Shown in pieces: positions 1-9,370 of a stretch of 64,000 nt of DNA. The DNA is from Aplidium turbinatum. Taxonomy: Eukaryota > Chordata > Ascidiacea > Aplousobranchia > Polyclinidae. Each line of letters begins with the position of its first letter. Within the stretch, counting starts at the first letter, position 1. Position numbers and translations under genes: made by a program. Below the pieces are notes generated by a model. The model made no database searches and was not told where the DNA came from. It worked only from the letters and a program-made list of their open reading frames with translations. The stretch is from positions 18,184,001 to 18,248,000 of the forward strand of contig OU964919.1 of assembly GCA_918807975.1 (NCBI GenBank), in the 5' to 3' direction.

Positions 1-130
1 AATATTAGTAAGAAATTATTTGTAGCCTATTAGTAATAAAAATATACTTGGGATGGCAAGCCTTCGGTAAAGCAAGTTTAACCTCAAATCAAAACTACTT
101 CTTTTCTAAAAAAAAAGGTTAAAAAATAAG

Positions 131-405
131 TACCGTATTTTACGGACCATAAGGCGCACCGGACTATAAGGCGCACTGTCAATAAATTGCTTTGATTAGT
201 TTTTTGTTCATATATAAGGCGCACCGGACCATAAGGCGCACCGGACCATATATAATAGTATATCGGTACTGGTTTTGAGTGTAGGCAATAAAGCACTACC
301 GCACTTGATCCATACATAAGGCGCATCGGACCATAAGGCGCACGATCAATTTATGAGGGAAAAAAAAGAATTTAAAGTGCGCCTTATGGTCCGTAAAATA
401 CGGTA
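131..405. mobile_element. MITE with 29-nt perfect terminal inverted repeats
   Basis: The ends TACCGTATTTTACGGACCAT and its reverse complement match perfectly over 29 nt. The unit CGGACCATAAGGCGCAC is repeated several more times inside in both orientations (about 171, 221-257 and 316-346), so most of the element is made of one motif. There is no coding capacity. A TA target duplication is possible because both ends begin with TA. I recognise the motif as a widespread animal MITE type but cannot name its superfamily with certainty. Confidence 0.75.
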
Positions 406-711
406 GTAAGTACTGTAAATATGGGACTGCATAATTATGTATTCGAGTACAAAACACAGAATTTTGTACCAAGTGTTTACTTGCAAAGTCGAGGTGCAAC
501 TTGTACAATGTACACAAATAACTTTAAAGTGAAAATTTATATATGATAAATTACAAAATCATGTCTGCACAGTAGCCAAGTGATGTCTCTTTAAAATGGC
601 TGCATTATGTATTGGTTTGCCCTAGCACAGAGGTTTTCAACCTATGGGCTATGGCCCAGTAGTGGGCCATGACGCTGTTTTCAGTGGGCCACAGAGCTTG
701 GCATACAGCGA

Positions 712-1095
712 CAGGGTTGCCAGGTCCACTTATAAAAAAAATGCCAAACAACTGGTCAAAAAATGCCAAATGACCTAAAAAAATGCCAAATAGGCAAACC
801 GCTGCAAAATCGAAGGTTTTTTCATTAAGGAGTAATGGGATTTGATAAAAAATGGAAAAACTGCAACAAAGCTCAGCCTACACGTACTGCTATTGCACAA
901 CTTAGCTATCTTCATTCATTGCTTGGCGAGGTTTATGATGTCACTAATGCAAAACTTTGTGAAGAAAACGGAGGGAAATAAAAATGTCCATGGTTTTATT
1001 GAAATTGCCACAATTAGCCATGTGAACAATGTTTAAAAGGCCAAATTAAGAAATGCCAAACAAAAATTTTCGGGCAAAAGAACCTGGCAAGCCTG
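712..1095. mobile_element. hAT-type MITE nested in the larger hAT
   Basis: Ends CAGGGTTGCCAGGTCC and CAGGCTTGCCAGGTTC (reverse complement of the right end) are flanked by a perfect 8-bp duplication TACAGCGA at 704-711 and 1096-1103. Subterminal ATGCCAAA units repeat near both ends. It has no coding capacity and inserted after the outer element had landed. Relatives with GTTGCCAG ends occur at 7386 and 39757. Confidence 0.88.
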
Positions 1096-1343
1096 TACAG
1101 CGATATCAGAAATCATGAACATTGAACACAGAACGTTACGTTTGTGACGACATTATTTCTGCTAACAATGCTGCACTGTTTATGGAAGTTGCTATCTTGC
1201 GTTGATGCTGGTACACTTTGGTTGGTTGATTGGGCACTGGGCAGTGAATTTGAAATACTGTAATTAAATAAAATAAATTCAATTTTGATTTTAGACATAA
1301 TTCAATTTAATGTTTAATAGTATAAAGATTTTAATAATTCAGC

Positions 1344-2296
1344 ATGGCAAAAAGAAAATTCAATCAAGATTTTATAAAGTATGGGTTTACTTCATTCAGT
1401 GATCGAGGTGAGGAAAAGGGTCAATGTGTCATTTGCTATCGTGTTTTGAGTAATGAATCACTGCGACCATCCAAATTACAAAATCATTTGGAAAAGAATC
1501 ATCCTGGCCTTAAGGGCAAAGATATTGAATACTTTAAAAGACTGGAAAACGGTTTGAAGCGTCAACGACTTGACAAGACTGGATCGTTTGCATGTACAGA
1601 TAAGAAACTGACAGAGGCATCTTTTGAAGTGAGCCTACTCATTGCCAAACAGAAAAAGGCTCATAATATTGGTGAGACTCTTGTAAAGCCAAGTGCTCTG
1701 GCTATGGTTCGAAATGTATTGGGTGAAAGAAAGATAAAGGCAATTCCTTTGTCGGACAACACAGTTCAGAGAAGAATTGATCTTACGGCGAATGATATAA
1801 AAGAGCAAGTGGTCACCGAAGTTAAAGATAAGTTATTGTTTGGTTTGTTTGCTCTGCAACTGGATGAATCAACAGATGTTTCTTCAGCAGCTCAACTAAT
1901 GGCCTTTGTTCGTTATGTAACAGAGAAAAATGTGAAAAAGAGCTGCTTTTTTGCAGTGAATTGGAAACCACCACAAAGGCAAAAGATGTAATGGCTAAGG
2001 TCGAGGATTTTTTTGATAAAGAGAACATAAGTTGGGCAAGTTTGTGTGGTGTGTGCACTGATGGCGCACCAGCCATGTTAGGTGCCAAGAGTGGATTCCA
2101 GACGCTCGTAAAGAACAAAGCACCTAATCTTGTGACCACTTACTGCTTTATTCATCGTGCAGCATTAGCTTCAAAAATCTTACTTGACGGTCTTAAATGC
2201 GCTTTTGATGTGGTCGTTAAAAGCATCAATTATATCAAAAACAGCGCATTAAATACTCGATTGTTCCGGAAGTTGTGTGAAGACCTAATGTCGTAA
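1344..2296 (+). pseudogene. hAT transposase N-terminal and first catalytic part, frameshifted
   Basis: The first frame (1344-1991) starts with a BED-type zinc finger: C28, C31, H48 and H53 around the phrase PSKLQNHLEKNH. It then runs to LQLDESTDVSSAAQLMAF, which holds the first catalytic Asp (D174). About 1960 the frame shifts, and the second frame continues with CTDGAPAMLGAKSGF, which holds the second catalytic Asp, and CFIHRAALASK. These motifs match the ZBED5/SCAND3/FAM200-type transposases. The similarity stops near LCEDL, about where the Gag-like piece begins, so some 200 residues including the third catalytic residue are missing. It is a relic of a plain DNA transposon, not a host gene. 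Confidence 0.85.
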
Positions 2297-3032
2297 AATT
2301 GCGTTATTATTGCGTACTATTATTGCTACTGTGTTTCCTTTACTTTGCTTCTGGCTGATTAATTGCTGCGTGACTCTGCTTACTCGATGAGTTGCCACTC
2401 ACATTGTAGTGCAGTGGCTGGGAAGCTTGCATGCTGTTTAGTTTGAGCGCGTCTTTTATTATTGTTATTTTATGTTCCATAGAGTTAAGTTTACAACCAG
2501 TTAATTAAAGCCTTACAAAGGTCAAAGTAAACTAATGTGTTTTAGTACAATTTAATTAACTGTAAACTGATTACTAATGGACAGCAAGTGCTTAAGACCG
2601 CCGACCTTCAACTTAGATGTAAATGCCTCAGATAGCACCAAGAAATGGAAGCATTGGAGGAAAACATTTCAAAATTATTTACGTCGGATCGAAAATGCTA
2701 CAGCCGAAGATAAGCTCGATATTCTGGTCAGTTTGATTGATGCATCGGTGTATTCCTACATCAGTGAATGCGCTACCTTTGATGAAGCAGTTGCGCGTTT
2801 AGAAAGTGCATATGTGAAGCCCGTAAATGAAGTATTCGCCAGACACCAGCTCAACACTTGCCATCAAAACTCTGGAGAATCGTTAGAAGATTTTTTACAA
2901 CGATTGAAAGCGCTAAGTGGCAATTGCAATTTCATGGATTCTACCTCCGTGCAAATCAAAGAAGCGGCAATCAGGGATGCCTTTATCGCTGGTCTTCAAT
3001 CTGGGTACATCCGACAGCAAATACTCGTGGTT
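2294..3032 (+). mobile_element. Gag-like fragment of a Ty3/Gypsy-type LTR retrotransposon (fossil)
   Basis: The frame at 2577-3038 reads like the N-terminal capsid half of Ty3/Gypsy Gag: WKHWRKTFQNYLRRIENAT, then a helical stretch with ARHQLNTCHQNSGESLEDFL and IRDAFIAGLQSGYIRQQIL. About 280 bp of non-coding sequence precedes it and may be leader. No LTR, protease, reverse transcriptase or integrase is present, so this is a broken fragment. It sits where the middle of the hAT transposase should be. The family name rests on pattern memory. Its age relative to the hAT is unclear, and it must have been inside before the last transposition if the hAT moved as a chimera. Confidence 0.6.
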
Positions 3033-3184
3033 GTGTGAGTCAGTATTTTCATCCCTATTGAACATAAGATCCAAGCCGCGCAACAGACTTGAAGTTGCAG
3101 CTGACATACGCTGCGCACTCTCATCGACTGCACCCAGAATACAAAGTCTTGTAGACAAACTACAGCAACAACCTTCTCATTAAA
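3010..3184 (+). pseudogene. hAT transposase C-terminal dimerisation segment
   Basis: The translation contains LCESVFSSLLNIRSKPRNRL followed by DIRCALSSTAPRIQSLVDKL and ends QQQPSH before a stop. This is the conserved C-terminal block of ZBED5/SCAND3-type hAT transposases (usual form LCExGFSxLxxIKxKxRxRL). It belongs to the same element as the fragment at 1344-2296, with the Gag-like piece between them. Confidence 0.85.
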
Positions 3185-3564
3185 TTTGTGTGAATGTTCA
3201 GCTGATTAATTTATTGTGTTGTTGAAACTTGGTGTTTTTCGTTGATGAAGTTTTTCATTAGGTGTTTTTCATTAAACGTTAATGGGCCAACGCCATTTTT
3301 TTACTAATTTAGTGGGCCATGAGCAAAAAACGGTTGAAAACCCCTGCCCTAGCACATTCAAATCATGTTTGCTCATGCACTGCCACCACCTGAATTTAGG
3401 ATAAAGGCAACAAACTGAAAATATTTGAGAACATTGAAAACAAACAGTTTAATGACATGGCAGAGATTAACTTTAAAAGATTTTAATTGCACTACCGCAT
3501 TGCATTTATTAAGGCTTTAAATGTTTTAATAAAATCTGTGAATTATTTTTTATGCCGTTTCAAC

Positions 3565-4501
3565 CAGGGTTGTCGGTATTTTACCCGACCCAAAAAAACC
3601 CGGGTGGGTTTTTTTAAAAAAACCCACTTAAAAAAACCCAAAAAAACCCATAAAAAAACCCAGAGCATCATATTTGTCCAGTTTTTATTAGAAAATTAAA
3701 AAAATGAACAAAAACACTACAAGGCACTTAAAACAAACTTTAAATTAGGACACTAAGGATGTGATTTTGAAGTAAATTTCCAAGAATAAACTGAAAACGC
3801 AGTGGATATTGTACAGTAGGCTACACAAAAATCAAGTAATGCCACTTTGTGTATATTACACTAAAACTCATTTATGCAAGAAGGCCTTATAGTTAAACTG
3901 GTGAAAGTAGGCTACTACTCTACTGCAGTCTGTATATATGATGTGAAATGCAATTTAGGAGGCTATTTACCAATTGCGGATTCTGGATTCTAACGCATGG
4001 CTTGTTTCAGAGCATTTGCCTAAATGGCCATTGGCCACGCAATCGCTCATCCATTACTATATTACATTTATATAATATATATATAAATGATAAAAAATAT
4101 TTAAACATGATGGCATAAATGCTCCTTGCCTTCAAATCTAAAGCAAATGATGCAATAATGTGATTTCTACCACGTCCACATTAAAATCAACTTGGTACCG
4201 GTATAGAAATCAGTGGATGATGCAACATCCAACTTGATCTTGAAATTAATGGATGATGCAACATTCAAGCAACAACAGCCTTAGTGCATTATTTTATTGA
4301 GTTATGCAAGCATGTAGGCCTACTGTGAGTGAAAGGCACTTCATTCGTAAAAAGTAGTTTTGAGGTGAAATAAGCATGAATCTACCTTTTTTGCGTCTTT
4401 TTTAAAAAAACCCAATAAAACCCAAAAAAAACCCGGGTTTTTTTAAAAAAACCCGGGCGAGTTGGGCTTTTTTAAAAAAACCCGGGTTTTTCTCAACCCT
4501 G
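3565..4501. mobile_element. hAT-type non-autonomous element rich in AAAACCC units
   Basis: Ends CAGGGTTGTCGG and CAGGGTTGAGAA (reverse complement of the right) are flanked by a perfect 8-bp duplication GTTTCAAC at 3557-3564 and 4502-4509. Both subterminal regions carry repeated TTTTTTAAAAAAACCC units, with the right one containing several AACCCGGGTTT palindromes. The 700-bp middle has no frame I recognise. The insertion is about 130 bp past the stop codon of the ASB gene. Confidence 0.9.
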
Positions 4502-4631
4502 GTTTCAACAGAGGGGCGTGACTATACACAATTGTGACTTAAACTCAAATGAATGTAGTTGAACCCATTTGACACATAGTTGATAAAATAAAGCTCCTTA
4601 GAAGTAACAAAAACATATTGTACAACAAAAT

Positions 4632-6161
4632 TTACACACACATTAGGAAATCTATAAGTGAATCTGGCAACTTTAAACTTTTAATAAAATACAGATTATA
4701 ATTTTTATGAAATAAGCAAAATCGAATTTTTTGTCGACAAATTTCTTTCAAAGGAAGAACTAATGGCTGAAGATCATGTTCTGTTGAGAAATCTTGTCTT
4801 GGCTGAAACACTGGAATTAACTTGAGAAGCAAAAGAATACTTTTATAAACTTCTGACTGTTCTTCAACCGAAGTATCTATCACTCTTTTAGAATATTCAT
4901 GACACACTTTCAATACACTGCAATAAAATGATCGATAAGTGCTGTTTTGACTGTAAAGCAGTTCAATTACACCATATTTAACTAAAACATAAATCACTTT
5001 GGAAAATCCTGGAATAGTTTTCAATAATAAATCTTGAAATATTGAAAGATCAATAAAATGAGTAGTTAAACTGAGATTTTCTTTCAACAACAGATCAAGA
5101 AAGTTTGACATTTCAACTCCATTTGTTGACATAACAGAAAAATCAATGATCTCAAGGAGATTTGAGCCATAGAATGGTGAGCTGCGGTAAGTTTGACAAC
5201 CTTGCAATCGGCCATCAATGGAATATCCAGAAGCAATCAAAACTTCTAAGCATCTTAACTGCATTGCTCTAATTGCTGCAATCACTGGAGAAGTAGCATT
5301 GCAATGTCCTAACCTTTCTTGGCTAGTTACCATTAACAAATACTTTAAAATGTCAAGTTTTCCATATATAGCGCTGGCGAATAATGGAGTAACTGAAACA
5401 ATTGTGGGATTATTAAACCATCGTTCAGGGCATTCACAACATGCATGCACATCAGCACCATGCTCTACAAGAAATTTTAAAATATTGATGTTTACGTTTT
5501 CGTCAGTGAAACGATAAGCGACAACATCAACAAGATCTATCAGTTTCACATCATAGCCAACATCAATAATCAACTTTTTAATAAGTTCAAAATGAGAAAT
5601 ATGTTGCTCATTCTCAGATTGTGAGCGATATATGATTAATTGTCTGTTGACATCAAGGCCTTGACGAATCAAAATCTTCATGCTGTCACAATTATTTTTT
5701 TCTGCAGCGCTAATCAATAGCCCATAGCCAAATGCACTAGAAATATAATCTGGATCCCAAGAAAAGAAGTTCAATAAAAATGTTAAAATATTTGGATAGA
5801 CAACACTTTCTATCATAGCTTCATTAATATCATCACAATATAAGTACTTCCTAAAATGAACATTCTTGGCATAATACTTGCAAATCAGCTTGACTGAGTC
5901 AAAGTGACCTCCGACAACAGCATAAGTTAATAAACTTCTCCATTTACTAGGCCACTTTTTCAATGGATTATCACCTCTTTTTATGGCCGCTTTTATAAAC
6001 AGTTTAACACATTTCTCATGTTCATTAGATATAGAAAGATAAATTGGATGACATCCATTAGTGTCCATAGAATTATAATTTTCTTCAACTTTTAAAAGTC
6101 TTTTCAGTAAATTTGAATTTCCACTTTTAGCAGCAGTAAGGAGCTGGGTCGTGTGATCCAT
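4632..6161 (-). CDS. Ankyrin repeat and SOCS box (ASB) protein, single exon
   Basis: The 509-residue frame opens at a true ATG (MDHTTQLLTAAKSGNSNLLK). Ankyrin-like units run from about residue 3 to 330; recognisable ones are LLTYAVVGGHFDSVKLICKY, INILKFLVEHGADV and TPLFASAIYGKLDILKYLL. The last 46 residues form a SOCS box: LPLKEICRQKIRFCL matches the Elongin B/C-binding BC box, and LKLPDSLIDFL resembles the Cullin-5 box. ASB proteins are substrate receptors of Cullin-5/Elongin RING ubiquitin ligases, so a cytosolic ubiquitin ligase adaptor is inferred; the substrate is unknown. The middle of the protein (residues 330-460) has few clear repeats. There are no introns, unlike most ASB genes, so it could be an old retrocopy that stayed open. 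Its closest ASB paralogue cannot be told from sequence alone. Confidence 0.85.
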   Translation of the reverse strand: MDHTTQLLTAAKSGNSNLLKRLLKVEENYNSMDTNGCHPIYLSISNEHEKCVKLFIKAAIKRGDNPLKKWPSKWRSLLTYAVVGGHFDSVKLICKYYAKNVHFRKYLYCDDINEAMIESVVYPNILTFLLNFFSWDPDYISSAFGYGLLISAAEKNNCDSMKILIRQGLDVNRQLIIYRSQSENEQHISHFELIKKLIIDVGYDVKLIDLVDVVAYRFTDENVNINILKFLVEHGADVHACCECPERWFNNPTIVSVTPLFASAIYGKLDILKYLLMVTSQERLGHCNATSPVIAAIRAMQLRCLEVLIASGYSIDGRLQGCQTYRSSPFYGSNLLEIIDFSVMSTNGVEMSNFLDLLLKENLSLTTHFIDLSIFQDLLLKTIPGFSKVIYVLVKYGVIELLYSQNSTYRSFYCSVLKVCHEYSKRVIDTSVEEQSEVYKSILLLLKLIPVFQPRQDFSTEHDLQPLVLPLKEICRQKIRFCLFHKNYNLYFIKSLKLPDSLIDFLMCV

Positions 6162-6646
6162 GGCTTTGAAAGCTTCTTTATATCATCTTTAGTTCCATAA
6201 TGTATTTATTTTTAATTGAAACTTAGTTTTATGCTTGTTCACCAAAACACAGATGAAATCAGTTTGAGATTTTCGATTGAGGTTTAATCCATCTGCTAAA
6301 GAAAAAGGAAGTGGCTACACTAACGCCTCACGGCGCCGTAAATACAGCCGTTCCATGCATTTTTTTAATATTTACGTCGCTTTTACTGCGCATGCGCGCT
6401 TGCTGCGTATGTTTTTCTTTTTTCGCTTTCACTTTCTAAGCAAAACACATGAAAAACGAGCATATATATCTTCTAAATTCAACTGTTTTTGCCAAGTGAA
6501 TCCGTGCCGCGTGCGCTCTTTGTCTGGCTCGCAGTCCGAGGGTGTGAGTTTGATACCACCAGTGGTGATTTTTTTTTAAACTAAATTCTAACCCGATGTG
6601 ACTCAATCGTTAGACTACGCATTTTTATGGCCGTATTTAATTCTGA
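6162..6646. other. Upstream flank of the ASB gene
   Basis: No gene is visible. About 6535-6570 (GTTTGATACC context) is weakly like a tRNA B box. The segment AAACTAAATTCTA followed by ACTCAATCG at 6578-6612 recurs at about 10997-11030, so a dispersed repeat probably covers part of this region. No TATA box can be called with confidence. Confidence 0.4.
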
Positions 6647-7038
6647 CCATCACAACAAAAAACAGTATATGACAACCATAGCAGAGGTCTAGAAAAAGGT
6701 AGAAGCGACAAAACGCGGAGGTTATAGCGTGCATGATACCAAAGCAGGACAATCAGTTTGAAATATGGCACGGTCGTATCGTAACCGTGGCGTCGTCATA
6801 ATCTTTTTAAATTTAAAACAAAGAGAAAAAAAGGCTAGTGAATTTTTTTTCTTTAACAATTAAAATGAGTAAAAAAAATTCTAAATTTATAAAAATTTTA
6901 GGTGTTACGACCGTGCCATATTTTAAACTGATTGTCCTGCTTTGCTATCATACACGCTATAACGTCCGCGTTTTGTCACTTCTACCTTTTTCTATACCTC
7001 TGTTATGTTTGTCATCTACTGTTTTTTCGTTGTGATGG
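6647..7038. mobile_element. Foldback element with about 145-nt inverted arms
   Basis: The left arm starts CCATCACAACAAAAAACAGT and continues through AAGGTAGAAGCGACAAAACG to GGCACGGTCGTA near 6777. The right arm, from about 6905, is its near-perfect reverse complement and ends TTGTGATGG. The short AT-rich centre (about 120 bp) has no coding potential. A related half-copy ends at 7990. It is a long-TIR MITE of unknown superfamily. Confidence 0.82.
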
Positions 7039-7385
7039 CGACATTCCTGGGCGAAGTCGGCAAGGAATGATCGGACACGAGGTCGACTTTGCTGCTGTAT
7101 TGTCCACTGACTGAAATTCAACCGAGTAGTGCTTGCTCACAAGTAGCCTATATTTGTTTATGATTTTAATCTTCGACTAATTCTCGATCCAGTAACACAA
7201 AAAGTAAGAAAAATAAACACCCGAATATGGTTAACGTTCCACCACAAAAACTGGATGTAAAGTATTGTCGCTTCTACATTATTAACAGTCTTGAGTCAGA
7301 AATCACAGCTGCTGCAGCAAAATCAGTAGCATACAGACTCTGAACACAATCCTAACTGATTCAAACGTAATAGCCTACTAGCGGC
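7039..7385. other. Spacer without recognised features
   Basis: Unique-looking AT-rich sequence. I see no open frame with family similarity, no RNA gene and no repeat boundary. Confidence 0.4.
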
Positions 7386-8600
7386 CAGGGTTGCCAGATA
7401 GCCAAAATAAAAAAAGCCAAACTTGCCTAAAAAAAAGCCAAATCTGCTACAAACTCTAACAAACCTATGTTTTTTCCTTAAAAGACACAAAGCTACCTAT
7501 ACACTAGCTTATAAGAAACAAAATCAGTTGCGACAAGACACTAAAAGACAAAAATAACAGTTTAACAATATTCTAAAGCGACTGGGTCTGTAGCGAATAG
7601 ACAAACCTAGCAGTCATCTAGTCAAAAAATTTAAATGAGATCATCGTCTTCTTGCAGCAGCCACAAAAGACCTTCTTTGTTTACTGAACCTTCGTCAACT
7701 TTGTCAGTTTAATACATGTTCTTTGATGTAAACAAAGATAGCATCCTTGGTGTTACTTTAAAGTGTTTACAGCATTGCTTTGAGGAATGCAAATGCGGTT
7801 TTATTCTCAGCAATGAGTCCAACATTTGCAACCTCATTCTATTTCTCTCCTTTGTTTGGTCAAGTCAAAGTGACGGTAGAAATAATCCCTTCTACAACTA
7901 CATTGGAGATTGGCATGGTTAACCTTTTTCTAGACCTCTGCTATGTTTGGCATAAGCCTATTGTTTTTTTTGTGGTTGTGGTGGTCAGAAATAAAACAAA
8001 CTGAACTGAACTGTTAAACAACAAAAAGCATAGCCTATGTGGCCAAGTTTGCAAATCCATGTGTACCTGCAGAATTTGTGTATGTTTTGACAACAATCTA
8101 AAAATCTGCTGTATCTTTTGGGATTTTCCCAGCAAATAGGCTACTTCAGTTTCAGATGACCAACCAGTCAATAAAGCCTATCTTCCTGTATTGTTGCTCT
8201 ATTTCCTGAACATTATCACCTTGGAAAAATCTCATTGGCAACTGATCAAAAAGGACTCGAGCAGTTTGGTCACGAGTTTGGGAAAGGACTTTAGATAAGT
8301 GCAAAGCACTTAAGCCTTGAAAAATCATCGTCATCTCATCCCATCACAGCATGTTAGGCTAGTTCAGTTCAGTTCTAGTATTTATTGAATTGGCACTTCA
8401 AGGTATGCAAGGCAATTTTTCTTTTTTTGTGATAGTTTGATCTCTTCTTAACATAATACTCATAAAATTTTTGAATGAAACAAAAAAAGCCTAAAAAACC
8501 AAATTACATTTGGATTTTTTTTTAAACCAAAAAATCCAAAGTGGTTCAAAAAAAGCCTAAATTTTCAAATTTGGCTTTAAAAAATCCTATTTATCAAGAG
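7386..8600. repeat. Degenerate hAT-type region with CAGGGTTGCCAGAT end and internal AAAAAGCC repeats
   Basis: The left end CAGGGTTGCCAGAT at 7386 and the following AAAAAGCCAAA units match the small hAT MITE family at 712 and 39757. Similar AAAAAGCCTAAA units occur at about 8480-8580, as expected for the other subterminal region, but I find no matching right terminus or target duplication. The middle has the foldback arm at 7922-7990 and nothing else I can name. Confidence 0.4.
7922..7990. repeat. Single arm related to the 6647-7038 foldback element
   Basis: The stretch CCTTTTTCTAGACCTCTG through TTGTGGTTGTGGTGGTCAGAA aligns with the right arm of the element at 6647-7038, with scattered differences and small gaps. 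No partner arm is present nearby, so this is a truncated copy of the same family. Confidence 0.6.
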
Positions 8601-8929
8601 GATTTATCAACTTAATTTATTAAAATTTATCAAGAGAATTCTCCAACTCCAACAAAATGAAAAAATTCTAATAACTTTACCTTGATTATTTATATATACT
8701 GTTTCAGCTGAAAGCACCAAAAAAGCACATTATAAATAAAGTTCTAAAAAAAAAAACGCTCATGGGCTGTGTCAAACTGACGCCCTTTGTAATCTAAAAC
8801 CGATGCAGTCGCTATGAGCCACAGACACGGGACATTCACGTTAAAAATTTGTCGAGTTTAGAGTTTATAAAGGGCAGCTTTTTTGTGTTAAAAATTAAAA
8901 AGCAACAAACAATGTGTCTTGCTTGAGTT

Positions 8930-9238
8930 TGTTTGTTTGTTTGTTTATCTTTATCCTGCATTGCGGGAAAGCGGACTTGAGCGCTATGCATCGGTGTACG
9001 CCTTCCGACATACACCTGACCCACGCTGCAGCCGACTGCAATGTCTGTTTCCGGTTGTCTACTCTACTTATGACTTAAATTTGGTACTACCCATTACTCG
9101 AAATCGATCACTAGGTAGAGACAATTATCGTAAAGTTTCTTGCCCAGAGAAACAACAGCAAGTGCGGGTGGCTGGAGTCGAACATGCAGACTCTCGACTG
9201 CGAGCCCAACGCGCTAACCACTCAGCCACGGCTGCCGA
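8930..9238 (-). mobile_element. tRNA-derived SINE with (AAAC)n tail
   Basis: Read on the minus strand, a tRNA-like head begins at 9236 with GGCAGCCGTGGCTGAGTGG (A box) and continues to GTTCGACTCC (B box) at about 9170. A 220-bp body follows, and a short AAAC repeat tail lies at 8930-8948. The head could fold as a class II (Ser/Leu-type) tRNA but is attached to a body and tail, so it is a SINE promoter and not a tRNA gene. Confidence 0.75.
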
Positions 9239-9370
9239 GTGTAGGCTACAGGTGCAATTGTGCATATTGCATAGGCTGATAGGCTCTGAAGCTATCTTTA
9301 GAATATTATGGTAAGAATAACCACTGCATAAAAAAAATACGAAATGGCTATTCTAACCATATAGCCTAGC

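Larger units (their letters stand above)
628..3346 (+). mobile_element. hAT transposon, Buster-like, with a chimeric interior
   Basis: Terminal inverted repeats CAGAGGTTTTCAACC (left) and CAGGGGTTTTCAACC (right, reverse complement) are flanked by a perfect 8-bp target duplication CCCTAGCA at 620-627 and 3347-3354. This fits hAT elements, and the TA in the middle of the duplication fits the Buster branch. Inside are a nested MITE (712-1095), an N-terminal transposase region with a BED finger (1344 to about 2296), a retrotransposon Gag-like piece (about 2294-3032) and the transposase C-terminal dimerisation segment (about 3010-3183). The transposase is not intact, so the copy cannot be autonomous. 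Confidence 0.92.

Noticed and set aside
9166-9236. True tRNA gene on the minus strand
   Set aside because: A and B boxes are present, but the sequence is continuous with a SINE body and an AAAC tail.
8919-9314. 131-codon plus-strand frame
   Set aside because: It is antisense to the SINE at 8930-9238 and spans its tRNA-like head.
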